From: Dehalococcoidales bacterium
GTDB taxonomy: Bacteria; Chloroflexota; Dehalococcoidia; Dehalococcoidales; DAOVUZ01
Direction: 5' to 3'
Assembly (NCBI GenBank): GCA_030632305.1
Contig: DAOVUZ010000039.1
Coordinates: 1 to 6,516 of the forward strand
DNA: 6,516 bases
Position numbers and translations under genes: made by a program. Shown here in pieces: positions 1-6,071 of this stretch; positions within the stretch are counted from its first letter, which is position 1; each line of letters starts with the position of its first letter. The notes beneath the pieces were generated by a model. It had not been told where the DNA came from and ran no database searches. It saw only the letters and a program-made list of their open reading frames with translations.

Positions 1-2
1 AT

Positions 3-92
3 GATGAAGTCCCTGACCTGCTTAAACGACTGGAGGAAAAGAACCTGAGTTACAAATTCGCAGGCTTAAGCATAGATACCAATCTGGAATAA
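3..92 (+). CDS. C-terminal end of an unidentified gene (5' partial)
   Basis: An open frame enters from the left edge and ends at TAA 90-92, giving 29 residues (begins DEVPDLLKRLEEKN, ends GLSIDTNLE). The charged, leucine-spaced start looks like an amphipathic helix, and what follows could be a final strand, so it reads like a real protein tail. The other two forward frames hit stops at once or at 46-48. Too little is present to name a family and I recognise no motif. It lies on the same strand as the pab operon, but about 200 bp and a promoter separate them, so it is probably a separate transcription unit. Confidence 0.45.
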   Translation, partial: DEVPDLLKRLEEKNLSYKFAGLSIDTNLE

Positions 93-218
93 TTCCCATG
101 TGAGGGCTGGCAACCAGGTGATTGTTCCCCAGGCGGCTACCACTACGCTGACAACAGGAGAAACACCCTTAAAACCCCGCGGGAAACACAAACTTATATT
201 GTGGCAGTCCGACCTCAA

Positions 219-247
219 TTGACGAGGCTTCCCTACTATTGTATGAT
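219..247 (+). promoter_or_regulatory. Predicted sigma-70-type promoter for the pab operon
   Basis: A -35 box TTGACG (219-224, 5 of 6 matches) and a -10 box TATGAT (242-247, 5 of 6) are separated by exactly 17 bases. Transcription would start near 254, leaving a leader of about 40 nt before pabB. It is the best promoter-like pair in the gap and sits where one is expected. Nothing in the short leader suggests an attenuator or a riboswitch. Confidence 0.55.
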
Positions 248-294
248 GCAAGTAATTGTTAGCAAGGTAGTATCATCACTATAGTTTGGATTTC

Positions 295-1740
295 ATGGTC
301 AAAAGCTCCCGCTGTCCACTGATAGAAGAAATAGATACAAAATTATCACCCCCTGACGCCTTCGAACTCTTCAGGGACAAGCAGTTCAGTTTCTTCCTAG
401 ACAGTGGAATGGATGCCCACAAACTAGGACGCTATTCTTTTGTCGGCAGTGAGCCGTTCCTAGTGCTTAGCACTCACGGCAGTGAGGTCACTCTTACCCA
501 AGGTGCCAAAAAGAGCAACCTAAATGCCAATCCCTTTGATGTAGTCAATAATCTGCTGGAAACCTATCACCTGGACTCTCCTTCCCCACCGGTGCCATTC
601 ATTGGTGGTGCCGTAGGTTACTTCAGCTATGACCTCTGCCATTTTATTGAGCGGCTGCCGGCCACTGCTGTGGACGACCTCAAATTGCCCGAGTGCTATT
701 TTGGTTTCTATGACCTAGTCTTAGCCTTTGATAACCTTCAAGGTAAAGCCTATGTCATCTCCACCGGTTTCCCTGAGCTAGGAGAGACCGCAAGAATAGA
801 CAGGGCTACCAGACGTCTAAATGAAGTGAAGGATATGCTGGCTGAAGTATCACCTCCAAGCACAGAGAAAAATTTTATGTCTATGTCTTCTCCTATGGAG
901 CAGGTGACCCTTAAAGGGGGATTTACTCATAAAGAATACGTCGATGCTGCCGAGAAAGCCAGACAGTATATCATTGCCGGTGATATTTTCGAAGTGAATC
1001 TCTCCCAGCGTTTTGAGACTGAGCTTTCTATTACTCCTTACGAACTATACAAGCGGTTACGGCAAATAAACCCGGCACCATTTGCCTGTTATCTCGGCTT
1101 CGATGAGGTCTCGGTGGTAAGCGCCTCGCCAGAAAGATTTATCCGCCTGCGAGGAGACCGGGTAGAAACACGACCCATCAAGGGCACCCGCCCACGGGGG
1201 AAGACTCCAGAGGAAGACGAAGTACTGGCCAATGAGTTGCTAAATAGCGCCAAGGACCGAGCTGAAAATATGATGATAGTGGACCTGGAGAGAAATGACC
1301 TGGGCCGCGTGTGCCGTTTCGGCACAGTCAAGGTAACCGAACTAGCTATACTGGAGGTGTTTCCTACTGTTTTCCATCTCACATCCACAGTGGAGGGAAG
1401 GCTCAGAGAAGACAAGAACGGCACTGATTTGCTCAAAGCTACCTTTCCCGGTGGTTCCATAACCGGAGCCCCCAAGGTACGCGCTATGGAGATTATAGAT
1501 GAATTAGAGCCTACAAAAAGGAGTGTATATACCGGGAATATCGGCTATTTAAGCTTTAATGGTGACCTTGACCTCAACATCGCTATCCGTACTTTTCTGA
1601 TCAAAGGAAGGAAGGCTTATTTCCAGGTAGGCGGTGCTGTGGTTTATGATTCTAACCCTGAGGCTGAGTATCAGGAAACACTGGATAAAGGTAGGGCACT
1701 CATTGATGCCCTCAATATGGCAGCGCCTCATGAAAGGTAG
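295..1740 (+). CDS. pabB: Aminodeoxychorismate synthase component I (PabB)
   Basis: This is the chorismate-aminating subunit: with ammonia from PabA it makes 4-amino-4-deoxychorismate, the PABA precursor, in the cytoplasm. It has 481 residues, near the family norm (about 450-480). The N-terminal TrpE/PabB-like domain includes GGAVGYFSYD (104-113). The chorismate-binding domain runs from about 210 to 470, with SASPERF (276-282), ENMMIVDLERND (324-335), FPGGSITGAPK (384-394) and VGGAVVYDS (445-453). The deciding feature is PIKGT with Lys296. PabB uses this lysine to form a covalent intermediate, whereas anthranilate synthase TrpE has alanine (PIAGT). There are no trp genes nearby and pabA/pabC follow directly, so TrpE is unlikely. 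The chosen start is ATG 295, with a weak GGA 4 nt upstream. An in-frame TTG at 286 would add three residues and has no better ribosome site. Confidence 0.93.
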   Translation: MVKSSRCPLIEEIDTKLSPPDAFELFRDKQFSFFLDSGMDAHKLGRYSFVGSEPFLVLSTHGSEVTLTQGAKKSNLNANPFDVVNNLLETYHLDSPSPPVPFIGGAVGYFSYDLCHFIERLPATAVDDLKLPECYFGFYDLVLAFDNLQGKAYVISTGFPELGETARIDRATRRLNEVKDMLAEVSPPSTEKNFMSMSSPMEQVTLKGGFTHKEYVDAAEKARQYIIAGDIFEVNLSQRFETELSITPYELYKRLRQINPAPFACYLGFDEVSVVSASPERFIRLRGDRVETRPIKGTRPRGKTPEEDEVLANELLNSAKDRAENMMIVDLERNDLGRVCRFGTVKVTELAILEVFPTVFHLTSTVEGRLREDKNGTDLLKATFPGGSITGAPKVRAMEIIDELEPTKRSVYTGNIGYLSFNGDLDLNIAIRTFLIKGRKAYFQVGGAVVYDSNPEAEYQETLDKGRALIDALNMAAPHER

Positions 1741-1742
1741 AT

Positions 1743-2330
1743 ATGGTCATAGTTATTGACAACTACGATTCCTTTGTCTATAACCTTGCCCAGTACCTGG
1801 GTGAACTGGGCTGGGAACCGGTGGTTTATCGCAATGACCAGATAACCCTGGCGCAAATTGAGAGCCTGAGCCCATCCCACATTATTATCTCTCCGGGACC
1901 TTGCACCCCGCTTGAGGCAGGCATGTCTAATGATATCATTCGCCGCTTTGCCGGGAAAATTCCTATTCTCGGTGTTTGCCTGGGATACCAATGCATAGGC
2001 TATGTCTATGGTGGTCAAATTGTCCGTGCCGCTGTTCCTATGCATGGCAAGAGTTCCCTCGTTTATCATGATGGCAGGACTATATATAAAAGCCTTCCCA
2101 ACCCCTTTGAGGCAGGGCGTTACCACTCCCTGGTATTAAAATGGGACATTTTCCCCTCAATGTTGGATTTGACTGCTAAGAGCGGTGGTGGTGTAATTAT
2201 GGGTATCAGGCACAAGGAATATGTTGTCGAAGGAGTGCAATTCCATCCAGAATCAATAATGACTGATGTCGGTCACGATGTACTGAGGAATTTCCTAAGT
2301 TATTTATCACCACGGTGGCCTGAGGAGTAA
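1743..2330 (+). CDS. pabA: Aminodeoxychorismate synthase component II, glutamine amidotransferase (PabA)
   Basis: This class I glutamine amidotransferase hydrolyses glutamine and passes ammonia to PabB. Its 195 residues are normal for PabA/TrpG. Visible are the start IDNYDSFVYN (5-14), the oxyanion region SPGPCTP (50-56), the nucleophile Cys79 in GVCLGYQ (77-83), GRYHSL (125-130), and His168 and Glu170 in VQFHPES (165-171), which complete the triad. Position 82 is Tyr where most homologues have His (CLGHQ). The start is ATG 1743, two bases after the pabB stop, with AAAGG (1733-1737) as ribosome site inside the end of pabB; the two genes are almost certainly translationally coupled. In some bacteria one such subunit serves both PABA and tryptophan synthesis. 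Context favours PABA, but a shared role cannot be excluded. Confidence 0.93.
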   Translation: MVIVIDNYDSFVYNLAQYLGELGWEPVVYRNDQITLAQIESLSPSHIIISPGPCTPLEAGMSNDIIRRFAGKIPILGVCLGYQCIGYVYGGQIVRAAVPMHGKSSLVYHDGRTIYKSLPNPFEAGRYHSLVLKWDIFPSMLDLTAKSGGGVIMGIRHKEYVVEGVQFHPESIMTDVGHDVLRNFLSYLSPRWPEE

Positions 2331-2334
2331 GCTT

Positions 2335-3189
2335 ATGAGCGAAATTGTTTACCTAAATGGTTCCCTAATCCCCCGCAGTCAGGCTCAGATATCCGCTCTG
2401 GACTACGGTTTTCTCTACGGATATGGCCTCTTTGAGACTATGCGTGCTTATGAAGGTCAGGTATTTCGTTTGGATAACCACTTAAGACGGCTAGCGGATT
2501 CCGCAGAGGTGCTGGGATTGCCCATCGGGACACTGGACCTTAAAAAGGCGATAATGGATACCATCCAGGCTAACCAGCTCAGTGATGCTCGTATCCGTGT
2601 CGCCATTTCCCTTGGTGAAGGAGAGACGGTTCCTGACCCCAGCACATGTAAGAAACCCACGGTGCTGATACTGGCGGGAGATTACCAGCCTTACCCCGAA
2701 GAAGTCTACCAGAAAGGATTCAGAGTAGTTGTCTCATCCATCCACCGCAACAGCGGGTCGCCTCTCTCCAGGCTCAAGTCAGCCAATTACCTGGACAGCC
2801 TCCTAGCCAGGAAGGAAGCCAGAACGGCTGGGGCTAACGAAGCTATTTGCCTCAACGAGAAAGGATTTCTGGCTGAAGCAAGTATGAGCAATATATTTCT
2901 GGTAACCAATGGTATACTAAGGACACCAGGACAGGAGAGTGGTATTCTTCCCGGGATTACCAGGGAAACGATTCTAGAGTTGGCTCCGCCGCTAGGTATT
3001 AATAGTCTTGAGGACAATATAAGACTGGACGAACTTTCCCAAGCTCAGGAGGCTTTCCTCACCAACTCGCTTATCGAGGTTATGCCTCTTATCGAGATGG
3101 ATGGGAAACCTGTTGGTTCCGGTACACCGGGACCCCTTACCCAAAAACTCCTGACGGCATACAGGGAATTAGTTAGAACCGGCGAATAA
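2335..3189 (+). CDS. pabC: 4-amino-4-deoxychorismate lyase (PabC), fold-type IV PLP enzyme
   Basis: This enzyme splits 4-amino-4-deoxychorismate into p-aminobenzoate and pyruvate using pyridoxal phosphate. The 284-residue protein has the aminotransferase class IV layout: YLNGSLIP (6-13), the DYGFLYGYGLFET region (23-35), the Schiff-base lysine Lys148 in RLKSANYL, Glu181 in LAEASMSN (179-186), which contacts the PLP ring nitrogen, a phosphate-binding GILPGITR (203-210), and FLTNS followed by EVMPL near the C-terminus. The same fold includes branched-chain and D-amino-acid aminotransferases, and sequence alone separates them imperfectly. The FLTNS motif and position as third gene after pabB-pabA make PabC the best call. 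A strong ribosome site GAGGAG (2322-2327) overlaps the end of pabA, 7 nt before ATG 2335. The last 17 bp overlap the end of folP on the other strand. Confidence 0.85.
   Translation: MSEIVYLNGSLIPRSQAQISALDYGFLYGYGLFETMRAYEGQVFRLDNHLRRLADSAEVLGLPIGTLDLKKAIMDTIQANQLSDARIRVAISLGEGETVPDPSTCKKPTVLILAGDYQPYPEEVYQKGFRVVVSSIHRNSGSPLSRLKSANYLDSLLARKEARTAGANEAICLNEKGFLAEASMSNIFLVTNGILRTPGQESGILPGITRETILELAPPLGINSLEDNIRLDELSQAQEAFLTNSLIEVMPLIEMDGKPVGSGTPGPLTQKLLTAYRELVRTGE
3115..3134. terminator. Hairpin inside the end of pabC, possible folP terminator
   Basis: GGTTCCGG and CCGGGACC form an 8 bp stem (one G-T wobble) with a 4-base loop. It lies within pabC codons, about 40 nt past the folP stop when read on the - strand. 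Because the two genes overlap tail to tail, any terminator for one must lie in the other. There is no T-run after the stem in either direction, so it is not a classical intrinsic terminator and may be a 3'-end stabiliser or chance. Confidence 0.3.
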
Positions 3190-4033
3190 TAGCATCGCTC
3201 ATTCGGCAGACCCTTACCATCTGCTGAACATCATGCACCCGCACTATATCAGCACCATTGGCAATGCCAATAGCGACAGCAGCCGCAGTACCTTCTACAC
3301 GTTCATCAACAGGGAGGTCAAGCACCATCTTGATAAAGGACTTACGAGAAGGACCAATCAGAATAGGCCTTCCCAATTTTCTCAGTTCCTCCAGGCGACG
3401 AATGATTTCCAACTCCTGTTGCCAGGTTTTGCCAAAACCAATACCGGGGTCCAGAATAACATTCTCCCGGGGTACATTCAAAGTCAATGCCATCTCCAGG
3501 CTTTTATGAAGGGATGAAGTCACCTCAGCCATAATCTCTTCATAGTAGGCGGTATCACGCTGAATACCAGCGTCATAACCTCCCTTATCCCGCTGGTTAC
3601 TCATCAGAATTATAGGAACGCCCCACTCAGCAGCCAGTTCAGCCAGCCGCTGGTCTTGTTTTAAGCCCCACTGGTCGTTTATCATTGCTGCCCCAGCCTC
3701 GAGCGCTCGGTGTGCCACCTCCGACTTATAGGTATCAATGCTCAGGGGAACAGACACCTCGGAAACCAGCCGCTCTATTGTTGGAACTACCCGCTTGATT
3801 TCGTCACCAATTAAGACCGGAGCCGAGCCAGGGCGAGTGGATTCACCGCCGATGTCCAGAATATCGGCACCTTCACTGACAAAGCGGTGTGCCTGTGCCA
3901 CTGCGGCTTCAAAGTCTGTAATTCCATCGCCGGAGAAGGAGTCCGGAGACAGGTTGATTATCCCCATAACATAGGTTCGCTCTCCCCAGCGGAACTCTAC
4001 ATTTCCACACCTAGTAATACCCAGCCGATTCAT
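3173..4033 (-). CDS. folP: Dihydropteroate synthase (FolP)
   Basis: FolP condenses p-aminobenzoate with dihydropterin pyrophosphate to give dihydropteroate, the committed step of folate synthesis and the sulfonamide target. All family landmarks are present (numbered from the start used): MGIINLSPDSF (23-33), GGESTRPGS (62-70), SIDT (98-101), IND (118-120), DPGIGFGK (195-202), GPSRKSF (227-233) and RVHDV (265-269). At 286 residues it is of normal length. ATG 4033 is chosen because it puts 22 residues before the first motif, as usual, and has AAGG at 4042-4045. An in-frame ATG at 4102 adds 23 residues and also has a good ribosome site (AGGGA, 4109-4113), so 3173-4102 remains possible. At 144-147 the usual MHN/MHM reads MSNQ. 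The gene converges on pabC, whose pathway supplies its substrate. Confidence 0.95.
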   Translation of the reverse strand: MNRLGITRCGNVEFRWGERTYVMGIINLSPDSFSGDGITDFEAAVAQAHRFVSEGADILDIGGESTRPGSAPVLIGDEIKRVVPTIERLVSEVSVPLSIDTYKSEVAHRALEAGAAMINDQWGLKQDQRLAELAAEWGVPIILMSNQRDKGGYDAGIQRDTAYYEEIMAEVTSSLHKSLEMALTLNVPRENVILDPGIGFGKTWQQELEIIRRLEELRKLGRPILIGPSRKSFIKMVLDLPVDERVEGTAAAVAIGIANGADIVRVHDVQQMVRVCRMSDAIIRRF

Positions 4034-4320
4034 AGCTAATGCCTTATGAACCCCCCTTTGAAGGAATAAGTATTTATATTCTACCACATTGCACGAAGCC
4101 ATCGTAAGTCCCTGTGTCCAGTTGGTAGTGTATCAATTTGCAATTCTAGGTAGTGGAAAGTTTGAAGGAAAGAGTTTAAGTTGCCAAGCAGCAGGTTAAG
4201 TCCAGCAGGCTTTGAAAACCAGCCCTGAGTGATGTAACATATCAACAATGTTTGACAGGCGAGAGTGATAATATGACAAGATTATTATCAACCCACCCAT
4301 CTGAGCTTGATACGTACATT

Positions 4321-4326
4321 GGAGGT
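4321..4326 (+). promoter_or_regulatory. Ribosome binding site fixing the start of the FKBP gene
   Basis: GGAGGT ends four bases before ATG 4331. It is the strongest Shine-Dalgarno match in the window. It rules out the longer reading from TTG 4307, which would run through the ribosome site and place charged residues ahead of the signal peptide. Confidence 0.8.
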
Positions 4327-4330
4327 AAGT

Positions 4331-4834
4331 ATGTTGAAGACTAGACACATGGTTTTACTGGGGATCATGCTAGTAGGAGTAATGTTGGCCACTGGGTGCA
4401 GCGGTATAGTAAAAGCAGAGAGTGGTGACACCGTCAAGGTCCACTACACGGGCACACTGGAAGACGGCACCGTATTTGATACGTCGGTTGAGGGTGAGCC
4501 ACTGGAATTTACTTTAGGTCAAGGTCAATTGATTCCTGGTTTTGAACAAGCTGTTATAGGAATGAAAATCGGAGACTTAAAAACTATCAACATACCTGTG
4601 GATCAAGCCTATGGCCCATACCGTGATGACCTCATACTGGTAATCGAACGAAGCCAACTTCCGGAAGACCTTGACCTGAAGGTTGGCCAGCAGCTGCAAA
4701 TGATACAAGCAGATGGCAGTAGCATTACAGTCATAATCATAGAGCTCTCCGAAACGACCGCAACGATAGATGCCAACCACCCCCTAGTGGGCAAAAATCT
4801 AACGTTCGAAATCGAGCTTGTTGAAATCGAATAG
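4331..4834 (+). CDS. SlyD-type FKBP peptidyl-prolyl isomerase, predicted lipoprotein
   Basis: This is an FKBP-family prolyl cis-trans isomerase and probable folding chaperone acting outside the membrane. The 167-residue protein starts with a basic tip (KTRH) and a hydrophobic stretch (8-21), ending in LATGC with Cys23 as the predicted lipidation site. The FKBP core follows: VKVHYTGTLEDGTVFDTS (35-52), LGQGQLIPGFEQAVIGMKIGD (62-82) and the PVDQAYGP flap (89-96). An insert of about 50 residues (97-145) follows, and the fold closes with DANHPLVGKNLTFEIELVEI. An insert in the flap plus the NHPL-GK closing strand is the SlyD architecture, not that of short FKBPs. The His/Cys-rich metal-binding tail of Escherichia coli SlyD is absent. 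SlyD proteins are usually cytoplasmic, so the lipoprotein signal is unusual. The gene appears to be a single unit, ending before the hairpin at 4873-4903. Confidence 0.9.
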   Translation: MLKTRHMVLLGIMLVGVMLATGCSGIVKAESGDTVKVHYTGTLEDGTVFDTSVEGEPLEFTLGQGQLIPGFEQAVIGMKIGDLKTINIPVDQAYGPYRDDLILVIERSQLPEDLDLKVGQQLQMIQADGSSITVIIIELSETTATIDANHPLVGKNLTFEIELVEIE

Positions 4835-4872
4835 GCGCTGCTTTTGCAGTCTGGACATCTAGCCTGACCATC

Positions 4873-4903
4873 TTGTTGGGGGGCAGGTCAATCCCTCCAA
4901 CAA
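4873..4903 (+). terminator. Strong hairpin after the FKBP gene, likely terminator
   Basis: TTGTTGGGGGG (4873-4883) pairs over 11 bp, with one G-T wobble, with CCCTCCAACAA (4893-4903), leaving a 9-base loop. It begins 39 bp after the FKBP stop and lies upstream of the apbE promoter, where the end of a transcript is expected. The sequence after the stem is A-rich (CTAAATGCAAATAAT) rather than a T-run, so it may be a weak terminator or an mRNA 3'-end stabiliser. Confidence 0.55.
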
Positions 4904-4935
4904 CTAAATGCAAATAATACCTATTAAATTAATTA

Positions 4936-4964
4936 TGGACTTACAAGATTTTTTGTGTTATAAT
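4936..4964 (+). promoter_or_regulatory. Predicted strong extended -10 promoter for apbE-rnfC
   Basis: A perfect -10 box TATAAT (4959-4964) is preceded by TG at 4956-4957 (the extended -10 element) and lies 17 bases after a -35-like TGGACT (4936-4941, 4 of 6 matches). The surroundings are AT-rich. The start would be near 4971, giving a leader of about 80 nt before apbE. This suggests apbE and the following genes are transcribed separately from the FKBP gene. Confidence 0.65.
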
Positions 4965-5026
4965 CACAAACCGTGCTAGAATGAGCAGGTTAAGCATTGC
5001 TAGTAACACTTGAGTCATCATTAGTT

Positions 5027-5066
5027 ATTATGAAGAAACTATCCAAATTATGAAGAAACTATCCAA
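5027..5066 (+). repeat. Perfect 20 bp tandem duplication over the apbE start
   Basis: The unit ATTATGAAGAAACTATCCAA occurs twice head to tail (5027-5046 and 5047-5066) with no mismatch. Each copy holds an ATG and the codons MKKLS. Because 20 is not a multiple of three, the first copy is out of frame with apbE. The exact identity suggests a recent slippage or duplication event, or conservation by selection. Confidence 0.95.
5030..5053 (+). promoter_or_regulatory. Seven-codon upstream mini-cistron (MKKLSKL) overlapping the apbE start
   Basis: The ATG in the first repeat copy (5030) opens a frame of seven codons that stops at TGA 5051-5053. This stop overlaps the apbE start in the form ATGA (5050-5053), the usual arrangement for translational coupling by re-initiation. 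Neither ATG has a clear Shine-Dalgarno sequence just upstream. Whether ribosomes use the first ATG is unknown; the arrangement is plain in the sequence, the function is inference. Confidence 0.35.
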
Positions 5067-6060
5067 CATTATCGCCATCGCCCTAACGTTACTTGTTATC
5101 CTATTCGGTTCTATTAGTTGCTCACCAGCGGTTCCCCCAGAAAAATACGAAGAGACCCGCGATATGATGGATACCTTCATTAAGACCACTGTTTACTCAG
5201 AAGATGAGACTCTTGCTATAGAAGCAATGAATTCGGCCTTTGCCCGGATGGAAGAAATAGCCGGCGTCGCCTCCATATTCGATGAAAGTAGCGAGGCATT
5301 CAGGCTCAACCAGGATGGTTATCTGGATAATCCCTCTCCCGATCTAGTGCAGTTAATAAGGCTATCCATGGACTATAGTGAATTAAGCGATGGCTATTTT
5401 GATATAACTGTCCAACCGGTATTAGAGCTTTGGGAGGGCGGACTATGGGAAGAGCCCGAGGAAGTTCAGGAAAGCCGGTTAGATGAGGTGCGAAATCTCA
5501 TTGGCTCAGATAAAATAGATGTCACTGATGATCGCATAAGCTTCCAAGTAGAAGACATGAAAATCACCCTCGGTGCCATTACCAAAGGATATGCCGTAGA
5601 TGAAGCGCTGAAGGTCCTTAAAGATATGGGCATTGAATATGCCCTGGTTGCGGCTGGCGGTGATATAAGCACGCTTGGTAGCAAGCCAAACAACGAACTG
5701 TGGAACATAGCTCTGGTGAATCCAGATAATACCAGCGAGAGCCTGGCCATTTTTGAGATTATGAAAAATTCGGTCTCCACATCGGGAAACTACGAGCGCT
5801 ACTTTTCTCCAGATAAAGAGGCCCACTACATACTCAACCCAAAGACCGGATATTCTGACAGCCAGTGCATCAGTGTTACCATAATCACTGAAAGCGGCAC
5901 GGCGGCTGATGCCCTGGCAACTTCGGTTTTTGTCATGGGACCGGATGCTGGCATGAATCTGGTTGAATCACTAGACGATGTGGAATGTTTTATGGTGGAT
6001 AATAACCGTACAATACATCGTTCCTCAGGAATAGATGAATATCTGACTGAAAGTCAATGA
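5050..6060 (+). CDS. apbE: FAD:protein FMN transferase, lipoprotein (ApbE)
   Basis: ApbE moves FMN from FAD onto a threonine of target proteins, notably the RnfG/RnfD and NqrC/NqrB subunits of Rnf and Nqr redox pumps, on the outer face of the membrane. The 336-residue protein has a signal peptide (KK, then a hydrophobic stretch 7-20) ending at Cys24 (SISC), a predicted lipoprotein site. Family motifs follow in order: MMDTFIKTTVY (39-49), DGYFDITVQPVLELW (114-128), LGAITKGYAVD (174-184), ALVAAGGDIS (198-207), STSGNYERYF (243-252), HYILNPKTGYS (259-269), and the metal-site segment TAADALATS (284-292) with Asp287 and Thr291. Length and motif set are complete. ATG 5050 is taken because it yields the full signal peptide; the earlier ATG at 5030 is out of frame. 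The stop is 11 bp before the rnfC-like gene, so the two are co-transcribed. Confidence 0.95.
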   Translation: MKKLSNIIAIALTLLVILFGSISCSPAVPPEKYEETRDMMDTFIKTTVYSEDETLAIEAMNSAFARMEEIAGVASIFDESSEAFRLNQDGYLDNPSPDLVQLIRLSMDYSELSDGYFDITVQPVLELWEGGLWEEPEEVQESRLDEVRNLIGSDKIDVTDDRISFQVEDMKITLGAITKGYAVDEALKVLKDMGIEYALVAAGGDISTLGSKPNNELWNIALVNPDNTSESLAIFEIMKNSVSTSGNYERYFSPDKEAHYILNPKTGYSDSQCISVTIITESGTAADALATSVFVMGPDAGMNLVESLDDVECFMVDNNRTIHRSSGIDEYLTESQ

Positions 6061-6064
6061 GGTG
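6059..6064 (+). promoter_or_regulatory. Ribosome binding site fixing the GTG start of the rnfC-like gene
   Basis: GAGGTG overlaps the apbE stop codon and ends 7 nt before GTG 6072. The spacing is ideal and supports the GTG over internal starts. The overlap with the stop suggests ribosomes finishing apbE can continue into the next gene. Confidence 0.65.
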
Positions 6065-6071
6065 AAAAAAG

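Noticed and set aside
100..175. Possible riboswitch (cobalamin- or SAM-like words such as GGTG...GGCGG...CAGGAGAAAC)
   Set aside because: Only scattered words fit; the core helices and the B12 box or S-box consensus are not met, and the predicted promoter lies downstream of it. It is also unlike the tetrahydrofolate riboswitch.
66..251. 61-residue frame on the - strand in the gap before pabB
   Set aside because: It overlaps the tail of the upstream gene and the pab promoter, has no ribosome site, and resembles no known protein.
1089..1475. Open frame on the - strand inside pabB (and similar ones inside pabA, pabC and apbE)
   Set aside because: They are antisense to genes with full motif sets, have low-complexity Ser/Arg-rich translations and no ribosome sites; they are shadows.
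1929..1940. Perfect palindrome AATGATATCATT inside pabA
   Set aside because: It encodes ordinary residues in mid-gene with no promoter nearby; a 12-base palindrome is likely chance.
295..2330. Reading the first two genes as anthranilate synthase TrpE/TrpG
   Set aside because: The first protein has PIKGT with the catalytic Lys of PabB rather than PIAGT of TrpE, and the genes are followed by pabC and face folP with no trp genes present.
3233..3974. Open frames on the + strand across folP
   Set aside because: They are antisense to a clear dihydropteroate synthase and match no recognisable family.
4252..4274. TTGACA (4252-4257) followed by TGATAATAT (4266-4274) as a promoter for the FKBP gene
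   Set aside because: The -35 and -10 elements are only about 11 bases apart, too close for a sigma-70 promoter. TGATAATAT alone could act as an extended -10, but there is no -35 match at 16-18 bases, so I do not list it.
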